Source: Devosia sp. | Lineage (GTDB): Bacteria; Pseudomonadota; Alphaproteobacteria; Rhizobiales; Devosiaceae | Direction of reading: 5' to 3' | Assembly (NCBI RefSeq): GCF_028290435.1 | Contig: NZ_JAQGJV010000088.1 | Span: forward strand, 28,474-92,473 | Length of the DNA: 64,000 bases | Part shown: piece after piece, positions 30,411 to 39,217 of the stretch | Layout of the letters: every line of letters starts with the position of its first letter | Numbering within the stretch: the stretch's first letter is position 1 | Program-made: the position numbers and the translations under genes | The notes under the pieces: model-generated | What the model saw: only the letters and a program-made list of their open reading frames with translations | Database searches by the model: none | Told to the model about the DNA's origin: nothing

Positions 30411-30962
30411 TCAAAATCTGTGCCCGACCCGTACCATCAGATTGGTGGCCGCGCGATTGGGGTCATCACAGGTGCCGAAGTCCGGCAGATGCTCCAACGT
30501 GCCGATCAGCGAAAATCCCGCGGGCAATTGCAGCCCCGCGCTGCCGGCCAGCCGCAGTCCCACGCCGCAGCCGAAATTGCGCGATGCATCGCCCGAAGGC
30601 GCGTTCACCAGCGCACTGGTCAGCACCGCGCCTGCGCTGGCTTCCACGAATACCGGCAGCACCGGCACCTGCACGGTCCAGCTCAGCCCCGCATAGATAT
30701 CGCTTTCGCTACCGTCAAAACTGACGCTGGCGCCCAGATGCGGCCGCAACTCGCCCAGCACCGCCCAGGCATTGAGGTCCGGCACCGAGAACAGCAATTC
30801 CACATTGGCGTCGCGGATCGAGCCCGGATCAAAGAGCCCGTCGGCCCGCGTCACGACGCCGGCGCGCATTTCGGGCAACCAATTCACCTGCGCCTGTGCC
30901 GCCCCACCGGCCAGCAGCAGCAACGCCAATCCGATCAGCGCCCGCAATCCAACCCGGCTCAT
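30411..30962 (-). CDS. PagL-like (lipid A deacylase family) outer membrane protein, catalytic Ser not found
   Basis: 183 residues with a signal peptide (LIGLALLLLAGGAAQAQ) and a beta-barrel-like pattern ending in VRVGHRF. The C-terminal segment GTLEHLPDFGTCDDPN aligns with the PagL active-site stretch: Glu-His are kept but the H-x-S serine is replaced (HLP). It may therefore be inactive or structural. It shares its overall plan with the paralogue at 33537-34136, which keeps the Ser. Confidence 0.6.
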   Translation of the reverse strand: MSRVGLRALIGLALLLLAGGAAQAQVNWLPEMRAGVVTRADGLFDPGSIRDANVELLFSVPDLNAWAVLGELRPHLGASVSFDGSESDIYAGLSWTVQVPVLPVFVEASAGAVLTSALVNAPSGDASRNFGCGVGLRLAGSAGLQLPAGFSLIGTLEHLPDFGTCDDPNRAATNLMVRVGHRF

Positions 30963-31061
30963 CAGCGCCCCACCCTGAAAAACACAGTTGAGCGCCCGTT
31001 ACCCCAATCGTCAAAATTTGAATGAAATCATGCTGACCAAATGCTTTCGATCCGCAGCCTC

Positions 31062-31091
31062 TTGACGAACCCATAGCTCGATGGCTATAGA
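31062..31091 (+). promoter_or_regulatory. Candidate promoter and ArsR operator
   Basis: TTGACG (31062-31067) and TATAGA (31086-31091) are 18 bases apart. Between and over them is an imperfect palindrome, CCATAGC...GGCTATAG, and CCATAG is repeated a few bases later. Such a dyad over the -10 region is what an autoregulating ArsR protein would bind. The arsR-like gene starts 31 bases downstream. Confidence 0.5.
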
Positions 31092-31121
31092 TTAATCCAT
31101 AGTCATCCAGGTATGAATTAG

Positions 31122-31445
31122 ATGCCGAACTCGCAGGACCTGCTCTTCAAGACGCTGGCCGACCCGACCCGAAGGGCCATTTTCGAGCGGCTATGCCGCG
31201 AGGGCGAACAGACCGTGGGTGCCCTGACCGCCCATGCGGGCGTGTCGCAGCCGGTTGTCTCCAAGCATCTGGGCATTCTCAAGCAGGCCGGCTTGGTGCG
31301 CGACCGCCGCGAGGGCCGCCAGACCCATTGCAGCGCCCAGCTCGGCGCGCTGGCCACCTTGCTCGACTGGACACGGGAAATGGCGGGGTTTTGGGAGAAC
31401 CGCTTCGACGATCTGGAAGACCTGCTCAAGAGGATGGACCAATGA
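31122..31445 (+). CDS. ArsR family transcriptional regulator
   Basis: 107 residues with a winged helix: LADPTRRAIFERLCREGEQTV and the recognition helix QPVVSKHLGILKQAGLV. No cysteine metal-binding motif is present, so it probably belongs to the non-metal SRPBCC-associated group. It overlaps the next gene by four bases and probably represses its own operon. Confidence 0.93.
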   Translation: MPNSQDLLFKTLADPTRRAIFERLCREGEQTVGALTAHAGVSQPVVSKHLGILKQAGLVRDRREGRQTHCSAQLGALATLLDWTREMAGFWENRFDDLEDLLKRMDQ

Positions 31446-31867
31446 GCGACCCCGCCACCCAGACCCGCTCGGTCATCATCGAGCGCGAAATCGCCCATCC
31501 GCCCGAAAAGATTTGGCGCGCGCTGACCCAGCCGCACCTGATCGAGGAGTGGCTGATGAAGACCGATTTCAAACCCGTCGCTGGACACCAGTTCAACTTG
31601 CGGCGCGAGCCGATGCCGGGCGTGAACGTGGTCGTCGATTGCGAAGTTCTGGCGGTCGAACCTCACAAGACGCTGTCCTACACCTGGGCCGCCTATGGGC
31701 TGGACAGCGTCGTCACCTGGACGCTGACGCCGACCCCCACCGGAACCCTGCTGCGCATGGAGCAGGCGGGCTTCCGGCCCGACCAGACCCAGGCGTTCCA
31801 TGGCGCCCGCGCCGGCTGGCGCGAATTCCTCACCACCCTCGACGCGGTCCTGGCACGGAACGATTGA
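31442..31867 (+). CDS. SRPBCC (AHSA1/CalC-like) domain protein
   Basis: 141 residues. The pattern IEREIAHPPEKIWRALTQPHLIEEWLM at the start and the C-terminal helix GARAGWREFLTTLDAVL are typical of AHSA1-type START-fold proteins, which have a hydrophobic ligand cavity. It is coupled to the ArsR gene by an ATGA overlap, an arrangement common in bacteria. Confidence 0.92.
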   Translation: MSDPATQTRSVIIEREIAHPPEKIWRALTQPHLIEEWLMKTDFKPVAGHQFNLRREPMPGVNVVVDCEVLAVEPHKTLSYTWAAYGLDSVVTWTLTPTPTGTLLRMEQAGFRPDQTQAFHGARAGWREFLTTLDAVLARND

Positions 31868-31893
31868 CGAACCCCGACCACAGGAGAAGACCC

Positions 31894-32286
31894 ATGAAGA
31901 TCAAACTGACCACGATTTACGTCGACGACCAGGAACGCGCACTGCGCTTCTACACCGACATCGTGGGCCTAGCCGTCAGGGCCGATTTCAGCAATGGCCC
32001 CTACCGTTGGCTGACCGTGATCTCGCCCGACGAGCCGGAAGGCACCGAGCTGCAACTCGCGCTCAACGACAATCCGGCGGGCCAGGCCTATCAGCAGGCC
32101 ATGTTCCAGCAGGGCCAGCCCGCGGTCATGTTCTACAGCGATGACATCAAGGGCGACCATGAGCGCATCGCGGCGCGTGGTGGACAATTCAGCATGAAGC
32201 CCACCGAGGTCACCGGCTCCACCATCGCCCAGTTGAACGACACCTGCGGCAACCTCATCCAGATCACCCAATTGGCGCGCTGGTAG
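31894..32286 (+). CDS. VOC (glyoxalase/bleomycin resistance) family protein
   Basis: 130 residues from the ATG at 31894 (AGGAGAAGA upstream). The VOC fold is visible in KLTTIYVDDQERALRFYTDIVGL and the terminal NDTCGNLIQITQL. The function is likely small-molecule binding or metal-dependent turnover; the substrate is unknown. It is the third gene of the ArsR operon. Confidence 0.9.
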   Translation: MKIKLTTIYVDDQERALRFYTDIVGLAVRADFSNGPYRWLTVISPDEPEGTELQLALNDNPAGQAYQQAMFQQGQPAVMFYSDDIKGDHERIAARGGQFSMKPTEVTGSTIAQLNDTCGNLIQITQLARW

Positions 32287-32452
32287 GCTTACACGAGCGC
32301 CGCGAGCGGCGGATGAAGAGCGCGTAAGCGACCAACTCATGGCCTCCGCCTGGTTCTTTGAACGCTCGACGCAGCCACGGAAACCCGGATCGCCGAGATC
32401 GTACAACGGGCAGCGCGCTGAGCCGCAAATCAAGAAAAAGTCGGAGGCCCAC

Positions 32453-32852
32453 ATGACCCCAACTGAACAGATCAACCAGCTCATTGCCAGCCTCAGCGAT
32501 TGGCGCGGAACGACGCTCGCCAGCATCCGTCAAACCATCCTGGCGGCTGATCCCGAGATCATTGAGGAATGGAAATGGATGGGCAGCCCCGTGTGGTCGC
32601 GCGACGGCATCATTGCCGTCGGCAATGCCCACAAGGACAAGATCAAGCTCACCTTTTCCCACGGCGCCGACCTGCCCGATCCGGACAAGCTCTTCAATGC
32701 GGGCCTTGACGGCAAAGGTCTGGCGCGCCATCGATATCCCCGAGGGCGCCACGATCGACCCGGACGCCTTGCAGGCCCTGATCCGCGCGGCCATCGCTTA
32801 CAACCAGGCCAAACCCAGCAAGGCGTCGGTTCGAAAGCCCAAAGTGGTTTAG
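32453..32852 (+). pseudogene. DUF1801 family gene interrupted by a frameshift
   Basis: The frame starts MTPTEQINQLIASLSDW (TCGGAGG upstream) and reads a normal DUF1801 protein through DLPDPDKLFNAGLDG. Near 32714-32718 (GGCAAAGG) one base too many shifts it; the expected continuation VWRAIDIPEGATID, ending in KPKVV, is found in the next frame and stops at 32852. The gene is either recently broken or carries a sequencing error in the short A/G run. Confidence 0.8.
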
Positions 32853-32958
32853 TCAAGTATGGACTGAGCTGCCTCGCGGGTGCCGCAGCCTTAGTCAGCC
32901 CTCGTTCAGCCGGCCGCGATCATTTATCCTCCCAACCTTGACTCAGGAGGAGGTTCCC

Positions 32959-33471
32959 ATGCGCTTCTTTGCCGTAACTCTTGCTTTCGTGGCCCTCACC
33001 TTCCCCGCTCTCGCGGGCGATCTCACGCCCGATCTCATCCGCGCCATGCTGGCCAAGGATAGCCCGACCGCCGTCGTTCAATCGCTCGACGATGGTGACG
33101 CGGAAAACAATCCTTGGTTCGGCGTGCTCGACCAGATCGAGACCGGCGATCAGGACTGGATCGACCTCGTGCCCCTGCTCGCGCCCGGCACTGATGCGGG
33201 CACCGCCGAGGGCCTGGTCATCACCCTGTCGCGCACCCTCAAGACCAACGCGCCCGCCGTGTTCAAGCTGATCGCCGACGGCCAGTTCACCGTCGAGGAC
33301 ATTTGCGTCGACAACGATATCGAGGTGCCCCTCACAGACTACATCGCCTTCCTCGACAATATAGTCGTAACCGTCGCCGCCGTGCTCGACCCTGCCCTCC
33401 TCGACGTCCGCAACGCTTGTCTGCATCAGATCGGCACCGCTCGCATTTCGGCTTTGGTGGACGGCCACTAG
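32959..33471 (+). CDS. Secreted protein of unknown function
   Basis: 170 residues from the ATG at 32959, with CAGGAGGAGG upstream. The signal peptide is MRFFAVTLAFVALTFPALA. The mature part is acidic, mostly helical, and has two cysteines (EDICVDN, RNACLHQ). I do not recognise the family. The gene stands alone. Confidence 0.7.
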   Translation: MRFFAVTLAFVALTFPALAGDLTPDLIRAMLAKDSPTAVVQSLDDGDAENNPWFGVLDQIETGDQDWIDLVPLLAPGTDAGTAEGLVITLSRTLKTNAPAVFKLIADGQFTVEDICVDNDIEVPLTDYIAFLDNIVVTVAAVLDPALLDVRNACLHQIGTARISALVDGH

Positions 33472-33499
33472 AAAAAAGCCGCCGGACGAAACCAGCGGC
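33472..33499 (-). terminator. Terminator of the PagL-like gene
   Basis: On the minus strand GCCGCTGG pairs with CCGGCGGC (one G-U pair), followed by TTTTTT. It lies 38 bases after the stop at 33537 and directly abuts the end of the opposing gene. Confidence 0.75.
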
Positions 33500-33536
33500 T
33501 TGCAATCATGTCCTGCCTCTAAACGAGCCGGTGGCC

Positions 33537-34136
33537 CTAGAACTTCCAGCCGACGCGCAGGCCGAAATTGGACAGGCCGTCATTGGCGTCGCACCAGTCG
33601 TTATTGGACGTGTGCTCATAGCTCAACGTCGCGGTGGCGTTATCGCCCAGCTTGGTGCCAATGCCGTAGCGCTCATAGAAATTGACCGAGCACCCGAAGT
33701 TCTTTGTTCCCGCCGGGGCACCCTGATTGTACCCCGTATGGGCCGCGGCGCCGAGCGTGCCTTCAAGATAAATCGGCGTATCGAAGATCGGCAGCTGCCA
33801 GGTCAACCCGAGATGGGTCAGGCTCTCATGCCCGCCAAAGTTGATCGTCGCGCCAAGTTCGGGCCGGGGGGATCCGATCCAGCGGAAGGCATCAAGGTCT
33901 GGGGTAGTGAACAGCACGTCGAAGCTGACATTCTCGATCCGGCTGAGGTCCCATTCCCCAACCCGAAACGGCAAGGCCGCATAATCGACATCATAGGCTT
34001 GCACGCCAAAGCGCAGTTCATCGACCCAGCCGGCCAGCGGCTTGGGCGAAAGCATGTCCTGCGCACTCGCCGGCGCCACGACTGCTGCGATCAACATCAC
34101 CAAACCGATTATCCGCCGAAAAGCCATCTGCAGCAC
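33537..34136 (-). CDS. PagL-like lipid A 3-O-deacylase family outer membrane protein
   Basis: 199 residues from a GTG at 34136 (AAGG upstream); an ATG three codons later is also possible. After the signal peptide (GLVMLIAAVVAPASAQ) comes a beta-barrel pattern ending LRVGWKF. The segment SYEHTSNNDWCDANDG matches the PagL active site, with His and Ser as H-T-S. PagL removes a 3-O acyl chain from lipid A in the outer membrane. Sequence drift makes this a family-level call. Confidence 0.68.
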   Translation of the reverse strand: MLQMAFRRIIGLVMLIAAVVAPASAQDMLSPKPLAGWVDELRFGVQAYDVDYAALPFRVGEWDLSRIENVSFDVLFTTPDLDAFRWIGSPRPELGATINFGGHESLTHLGLTWQLPIFDTPIYLEGTLGAAAHTGYNQGAPAGTKNFGCSVNFYERYGIGTKLGDNATATLSYEHTSNNDWCDANDGLSNFGLRVGWKF

Positions 34137-34367
34137 TCGAACCTTACAATTGCCTCTTATGAGCCGTTATCGCCCCGCCAAGTCAATGCCATCACGCCAA
34201 TTCTTGGGCGCCTGTGCTGAACCGAACACGCCAACACTGCGCTATCTTCGTTCATCGGGCGTTAAACGCGCCATTCCCCGCCTCGCTTTCATCGTACTTT
34301 GCCGATATAGAGTTCGACAACCATTTGTCCCGCCCTTCCGTTGATTATCCCGTAAAGACGCCGCGCC

Positions 34368-35378
34368 ATGACCGCACTTATCCCCCTTTCCATGCAGGAT
34401 CTTGCCCCGATCGCCGAGGGCATTTCCACCGCCGAGGCGATGGCGGAGACCATAAAGCTCGCCCAGTTGGGCGACGCCTTGGGGTTTACCCGCCTCTGGT
34501 ATGCCGAGCATCACGGCATGCCCTCGATCGCGTCTTCGGTTCCCGAAATCCTGATCGGCTCGGCGGCCGCCCACACCAAATCCATCCGCGTCGGCTCCGG
34601 CGGCGTCATGTTGCTCAACCACGCGCCGCTGCGCATCGTTGAGGCTTATCGCACGCTCGAAGGCCTGCATCCCGGCCGCATCGATCTGGGGCTCGGCCGG
34701 GCGCCGGGCGGCGACGGTTATGCCATGCGGGCGCTACGCACTGGTGGGGGCGAGGAATTTTCGGCCTATCTCAGCGAATTGATGGCTTTCGAGGAAGACA
34801 GTTTTCCGCCGGACCATCCCTATTCGCGCGTGCCGGTCGCGCCGGGCGGCATCAGTCTGCCCCCGCTCTGGCTGCTGGGCTCGTCGGGCGCCAGCGCCCA
34901 GGCGGCCGGGCAATTGGGCATCGGCTATGCCTTCGCCGCCCATTTCAGCCATACGCCCCCGGCACCGGCGTTTGAATCCTATCGCTATGCTTTCAAGGCC
35001 ACGCAGGCGTTTCCAAAACCTTATGCTATGATGTGCGTCTCGGTCGTTTGCGCCCCCACCGACGAAGAGGCGCGCTATCTGTCCAGCTCGCAGGAACTGA
35101 GTTGGGCGCTGTTCCACTCCGGCCAGATCCGCAAACTCATCTCGCCCGAGGAAGCCACCGCCCACGCTTATAGCGAACAGGAGCGCCGCATTATCGAGCA
35201 CCAATCGACGCTCTGGATCGTTGGTTCGCCCGAAACGGTGCGCGAGCAGATCATGGCCAAGGTGGCCGAGAGCCGGCCCGACGAGGTGATGATTACCACC
35301 ACCATCCATGATTATGCGCTTCGTCGCCGCTCCTATCAGCTCGTTGCCGAAGCGTTTGGCCTGCAACCGCGGCAATAA
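34368..35378 (+). CDS. LLM class (luciferase-like) flavin-dependent oxidoreductase
   Basis: 336 residues. The YhbW-like subgroup is indicated by LGFTRLWYAEHHGMPSIASS, IRVGSGGVMLLNHAPLRIVE and GRIDLGLGRAPGGD. It is probably a flavin monooxygenase; the substrate is unknown. No partner gene is coupled to it. Confidence 0.93.
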   Translation: MTALIPLSMQDLAPIAEGISTAEAMAETIKLAQLGDALGFTRLWYAEHHGMPSIASSVPEILIGSAAAHTKSIRVGSGGVMLLNHAPLRIVEAYRTLEGLHPGRIDLGLGRAPGGDGYAMRALRTGGGEEFSAYLSELMAFEEDSFPPDHPYSRVPVAPGGISLPPLWLLGSSGASAQAAGQLGIGYAFAAHFSHTPPAPAFESYRYAFKATQAFPKPYAMMCVSVVCAPTDEEARYLSSSQELSWALFHSGQIRKLISPEEATAHAYSEQERRIIEHQSTLWIVGSPETVREQIMAKVAESRPDEVMITTTIHDYALRRRSYQLVAEAFGLQPRQ

Positions 35379-35459
35379 TGGAGCCGTGTTGGAACCGGAC
35401 ATGGAACGGGCGTGTTCGAAGTCTAGACGAAATGACCGGCGGGAACAGGACATCATAAA

Positions 35460-35750
35460 ATGGCGGAAAAACTTACCTCCAAGCAGCGCGATACGGCCCT
35501 GCGTGGTCTCAATGGCTGGGTCTATGACGAGGCCAGCGACGCCATCAGCCACGTCTTCAAGTTCAAGAGCTTTTCCGAAGCCTTCGGCTTCATGACCCGC
35601 GTCGCCATCGCCGCCGACAAGGCCGGCCACCATCCCGACTGGTCCAACGCCTACGATAAAGTCACCATCGTGCTCTCCACTCACGATGCCGGCGGCCTGA
35701 CCGACAAAGACGTCGCCCTCGCCAAAGCCATTGACGCCATCCTCGCTTGA
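35460..35750 (+). CDS. phhB: 4a-hydroxytetrahydrobiopterin dehydratase
   Basis: 96 residues, standard length. The pterin-binding motif [14 protein letters not shown] and the core [17 protein letters not shown] identify it. It recycles pterin cofactor after hydroxylation. The stop is two bases from the stop of the converging dnaE2. Confidence 0.95.
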   Translation: MAEKLTSKQRDTALRGLNGWVYDEASDAISHVFKFKSFSEAFGFMTRVAIAADKAGHHPDWSNAYDKVTIVLSTHDAGGLTDKDVALAKAIDAILA

Positions 35751-35752
35751 TC

Positions 35753-38700
35753 TCAGTGGAAATTGCGTCCGCCCGGCAGGGCTGCACGGGCACGGCGCCG
35801 TACCATCTCCTCCTCGCGCAGAACATGTCGATCCCGGCTCGAGCTGACGGGCGGCCCTGACTTGCCTTCATCGGCTCGCGCCACCACGGCATCGCCGATC
35901 TCCGCACCATTGCTGATGGCGAGGAGCTGGGGCGTCAGATCCATCATGTCTTCGACGATGACATGGATCACCAGCCCCTCTTTTTGCACCTTGCCTTTGA
36001 CCGCGAGCATGCGGCTCGATAGCAGGGTCCGGCGCATCTCGTCGTTCTCGAACAGCTTGGGCCAGACCACGAGATTGGCCACCCCCGTTTCGTCCTCCAG
36101 CGTGACGAAGATCACGCCGCTCGCCGTGCCCGGCCGCTGCCGGACCAGCACCAATCCGGCGACCTCGATACGGTGCCCATCAGCTACGGTGGAGAGATTG
36201 CATGCTCGTGTCGTCCCGCGCGCATTGAGCATGGGACGCATGAACTGCACGGGATGTCCCTTGAGCGACAGGGTAAGGCTGGCATAGTCGTGAATGACCT
36301 CCTCGCCCGGGGACATCAGGGGCAGGTTTCCCGCTTCCTCGATCGCTAGCTCGGTCGGTAATCCGGAAGCGGCAAAGAGCGGCAGCGTTTCGGCCCCATG
36401 GCTGCCTACCAAGCCTTTGACCGCCCACAGCGCTTCGCGCCGGTTGAGCTTTAACGACTCCGCGAAAGCATCCGCCCGGGCGAGCTTTTCGAGGCTGGCG
36501 ATAGGCACACCGGTCTTGAGCCAAAGATCGCGGATTGATGCATAACCGGCACCACGCTGCTCAACGATGCGAACAATGTCTTTTTTGGCGAGCCCCTCGA
36601 CCTGCCGCAGACCCAGTCGGAGCGCTTTGTCCGACCGGATATCGTTCCGCATCCCCGCGTGCTTGGGCCATATATGGTCCCCAATGGCCCAGCCGTCATC
36701 TTCCAGCGCGCTATCGTAGTCCGAGTAATTGATGTCGGCGGCGCGAATCTCGACGCCATGCTCGGCGGCATCCCGCGCCAATTGGCTGGGGGCATAAAAA
36801 CCCATCGGCTGCGAATTGAGCAAGGCGCAGAGGAACACGTCCGGATAATGACATTTGAGCCAGCACGAAGCGTAAACGAGCAGCGCGAACGAGGCTGCAT
36901 GGCTTTCGGGGAAGCCGTATTCGGCAAAGCCCTCTATCTGCGAAAAACAACGCTCCGCGAACTCCCGCTCATAATGACGGCGAGGATTGTTCATCATGCC
37001 ATTGATGAACCTGTCCCTGAAAATGCTGATTTTCCCCGTCCGTTTCCACGCCGCCATGGCACGGCGCAATTGATCGGCCTCCCCGGCGGTAAAACCGGCA
37101 CCCTTGATTGCTATTTGCATGGCCTGTTCCTGGAACAGGGGAATGCCCAAGGTCTTTTCGAGAACCATATCCAGGGGATCGTCGGGATCGGGTTTCCAGC
37201 TCTTTTCCTGCCGCCGCTTCAAATAGGGATGCACCATGCCGCCCTGGATCGGACCCGGCCGGACGATTGCCACCTCGATGACCAGATCGTAGAATTTCTC
37301 TGGCTTGAGCCGCGGCAGCATGGACATCTGTGCCCGGCTTTCGATCTGGAACACCCCGATCGTATCGGCACGCTGAATCATCGCATAGACCGGTTTGGCG
37401 CGAGCTGGATATTCGAACTCCTCGTTCTGCAGTTCAGCCAGCTCGACATCTCGCTGGTAATGCTTCTTCATCAGCTTGAAGGCGCGCTGCAGACAGGTCA
37501 GCATGCCCAGGGCCAACACATCGACCTTGAGGATCTTCAAGGCGTCGATATCATCCTTGTTCCACTCGATAATGGTGCGGCTATCCATGGCCGACTTGCT
37601 GATCGGTACCATGCTTTCCAGCGAATCGCGGGTGATCACGAAGCCACCCACATGCTGGCTGAGATGGCGCGGAAAACTGCGCAGCACCTTTACCACTTCG
37701 AACATCTGCGCCAGGACCGGGTCATCCGGATTGAGCCCTATGCCGGCGACATTGCGCAGATCGACGCCCGATCCCCAGCCCCAATGAAGCTGGTTGAAGG
37801 CCGTAATCGTGTCGTCCGAAATGCCGAACACCTTGGCGGTTTCGCGAATGGCGCTCTTGGAGCGGTAGCAGATGACGTTGGCAGTGAGCCCCGTGCGTTT
37901 GCCGCCATACTTTTGGTAGACATACTGCATGACCTCTTCGCGCCGCTCATGCTCGAAATCGACGTCGATGTCAGGCGGCTCGTCCCGCTCTGTCGAGATA
38001 AATCGCCCGAACACCAAAGTGGCCTTGCGGGGGTCTACCGCGGTGATTTCGAGGCAATAGCAAACTGTAGAATTGGCCGCCGAGCCGCGACCCTGGCAAA
38101 GAATGCCCAGATCGTGACGGGCATGACGGACAATGTCCTGCACCGTCAGGAAATAGGCCGCATAGCCCTTTTCGTTGATCAGTTTGAGCTCGTCGAGAAT
38201 CTGTTCTTCGGTGCCCGGCGGCAGGCCCTCGGGAAACCGCTTGGCGGCGCCCGCCCAAGTCAGCCGCTCGAGCGTCTGTTGCGCCGTTTCCCCATTGCCG
38301 ACGGTTTCCTCGGGATAATTATATTCGAGCTGGGTGAGTGAAAATCCGATCCGGGCAGCGAAGCGCTGCGTTTCGGCGATGGCCTCAGGATGTTCGGCAA
38401 AAAGGCGCGCCATTTCTTCAGGCGGCTTCAAATGTCGTTCGGCATTGGCTTGTAGCCGGCGCCCCGCCGTTTCGAGGGTCAAGTGTTCGCGGATGCAGGT
38501 GACGACGTCCTGCAGGATTGCGCGGTCCGGATCGTGATAAAGGACATCATTGCTGGCCAGCATCGGAGCACCACAGCGGCGGCCGAGATCGGCAATCCGG
38601 TTGAGCCGGGCCCGATCCCGGCCAAGATAGCGCGCAACTCCTGCGATCCAAACATTACCAGGGAAATGCTGTGCCAAGGCCTCGATAACCGTCTCGGTCC

Positions 38701-39217
38701 GCTGCCAATCCCGTTCATCGGGAATCAGGATGAACAGCTGACCCAAGCCAAAGTTTTCCGTAGGGCCCTGATAGGCATTCGAGCTGACAGGGCTGCCCGA
38801 TGCGAGCAAATCCGTCAGCTTCAACAGCGGCTTGCCCTTTTCGCCATTCTGGTTGGCAATGGTGAGCAGCTTGCACAAGCGCCCATAAGCCACCCGGTCG
38901 CTGGGATAGGCCACGATGTCGGGAGTGCCATCGGCGAAACACAGCCGCACCCCAACCAGATAGCGAAAATCGGCAAAGCGCTCATCGCGTTCGCGCGCCG
39001 TGACAAAGCCCCTGACCACGCCGGCAAAGCTGTTGTGGTCACAGAGGCCCAGCCCGTTCAGGCCAAGATACATGGCGCCCGAAACCAGCTCTTCGGGATG
39101 GGAACCGCTCCGCAGGAAGGAAAAATTGCTGGTCGTGACCAGTTCGGTGAAGGCAGGCGCCGGAGGCACTGCGAGTGCTTTTCCGGGCGAGACGGTGAAC
39201 GGAACAACCTCGCTCAC
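35753..39217 (-). CDS. dnaE2: Error-prone DNA polymerase DnaE2
   Basis: About 1154 residues from a GTG at 39217, which overlaps the imuB stop by four bases (GTGA); the frame extends further up but only as a shadow of imuB. It has the N-terminal PHP domain (ELVTTSNFSFLRSGSHPEEL, YLGLNGLGLCDHNSF), the polymerase active-site regions (PPDIDVDFEHERREEV) and the tail seen in C-family polymerases. With ImuA and ImuB it does translesion synthesis in the SOS response. Confidence 0.96.
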   Translation of the reverse strand: MSEVVPFTVSPGKALAVPPAPAFTELVTTSNFSFLRSGSHPEELVSGAMYLGLNGLGLCDHNSFAGVVRGFVTARERDERFADFRYLVGVRLCFADGTPDIVAYPSDRVAYGRLCKLLTIANQNGEKGKPLLKLTDLLASGSPVSSNAYQGPTENFGLGQLFILIPDERDWQRTETVIEALAQHFPGNVWIAGVARYLGRDRARLNRIADLGRRCGAPMLASNDVLYHDPDRAILQDVVTCIREHLTLETAGRRLQANAERHLKPPEEMARLFAEHPEAIAETQRFAARIGFSLTQLEYNYPEETVGNGETAQQTLERLTWAGAAKRFPEGLPPGTEEQILDELKLINEKGYAAYFLTVQDIVRHARHDLGILCQGRGSAANSTVCYCLEITAVDPRKATLVFGRFISTERDEPPDIDVDFEHERREEVMQYVYQKYGGKRTGLTANVICYRSKSAIRETAKVFGISDDTITAFNQLHWGWGSGVDLRNVAGIGLNPDDPVLAQMFEVVKVLRSFPRHLSQHVGGFVITRDSLESMVPISKSAMDSRTIIEWNKDDIDALKILKVDVLALGMLTCLQRAFKLMKKHYQRDVELAELQNEEFEYPARAKPVYAMIQRADTIGVFQIESRAQMSMLPRLKPEKFYDLVIEVAIVRPGPIQGGMVHPYLKRRQEKSWKPDPDDPLDMVLEKTLGIPLFQEQAMQIAIKGAGFTAGEADQLRRAMAAWKRTGKISIFRDRFINGMMNNPRRHYEREFAERCFSQIEGFAEYGFPESHAASFALLVYASCWLKCHYPDVFLCALLNSQPMGFYAPSQLARDAAEHGVEIRAADINYSDYDSALEDDGWAIGDHIWPKHAGMRNDIRSDKALRLGLRQVEGLAKKDIVRIVEQRGAGYASIRDLWLKTGVPIASLEKLARADAFAESLKLNRREALWAVKGLVGSHGAETLPLFAASGLPTELAIEEAGNLPLMSPGEEVIHDYASLTLSLKGHPVQFMRPMLNARGTTRACNLSTVADGHRIEVAGLVLVRQRPGTASGVIFVTLEDETGVANLVVWPKLFENDEMRRTLLSSRMLAVKGKVQKEGLVIHVIVEDMMDLTPQLLAISNGAEIGDAVVARADEGKSGPPVSSSRDRHVLREEEMVRRRARAALPGGRNFH

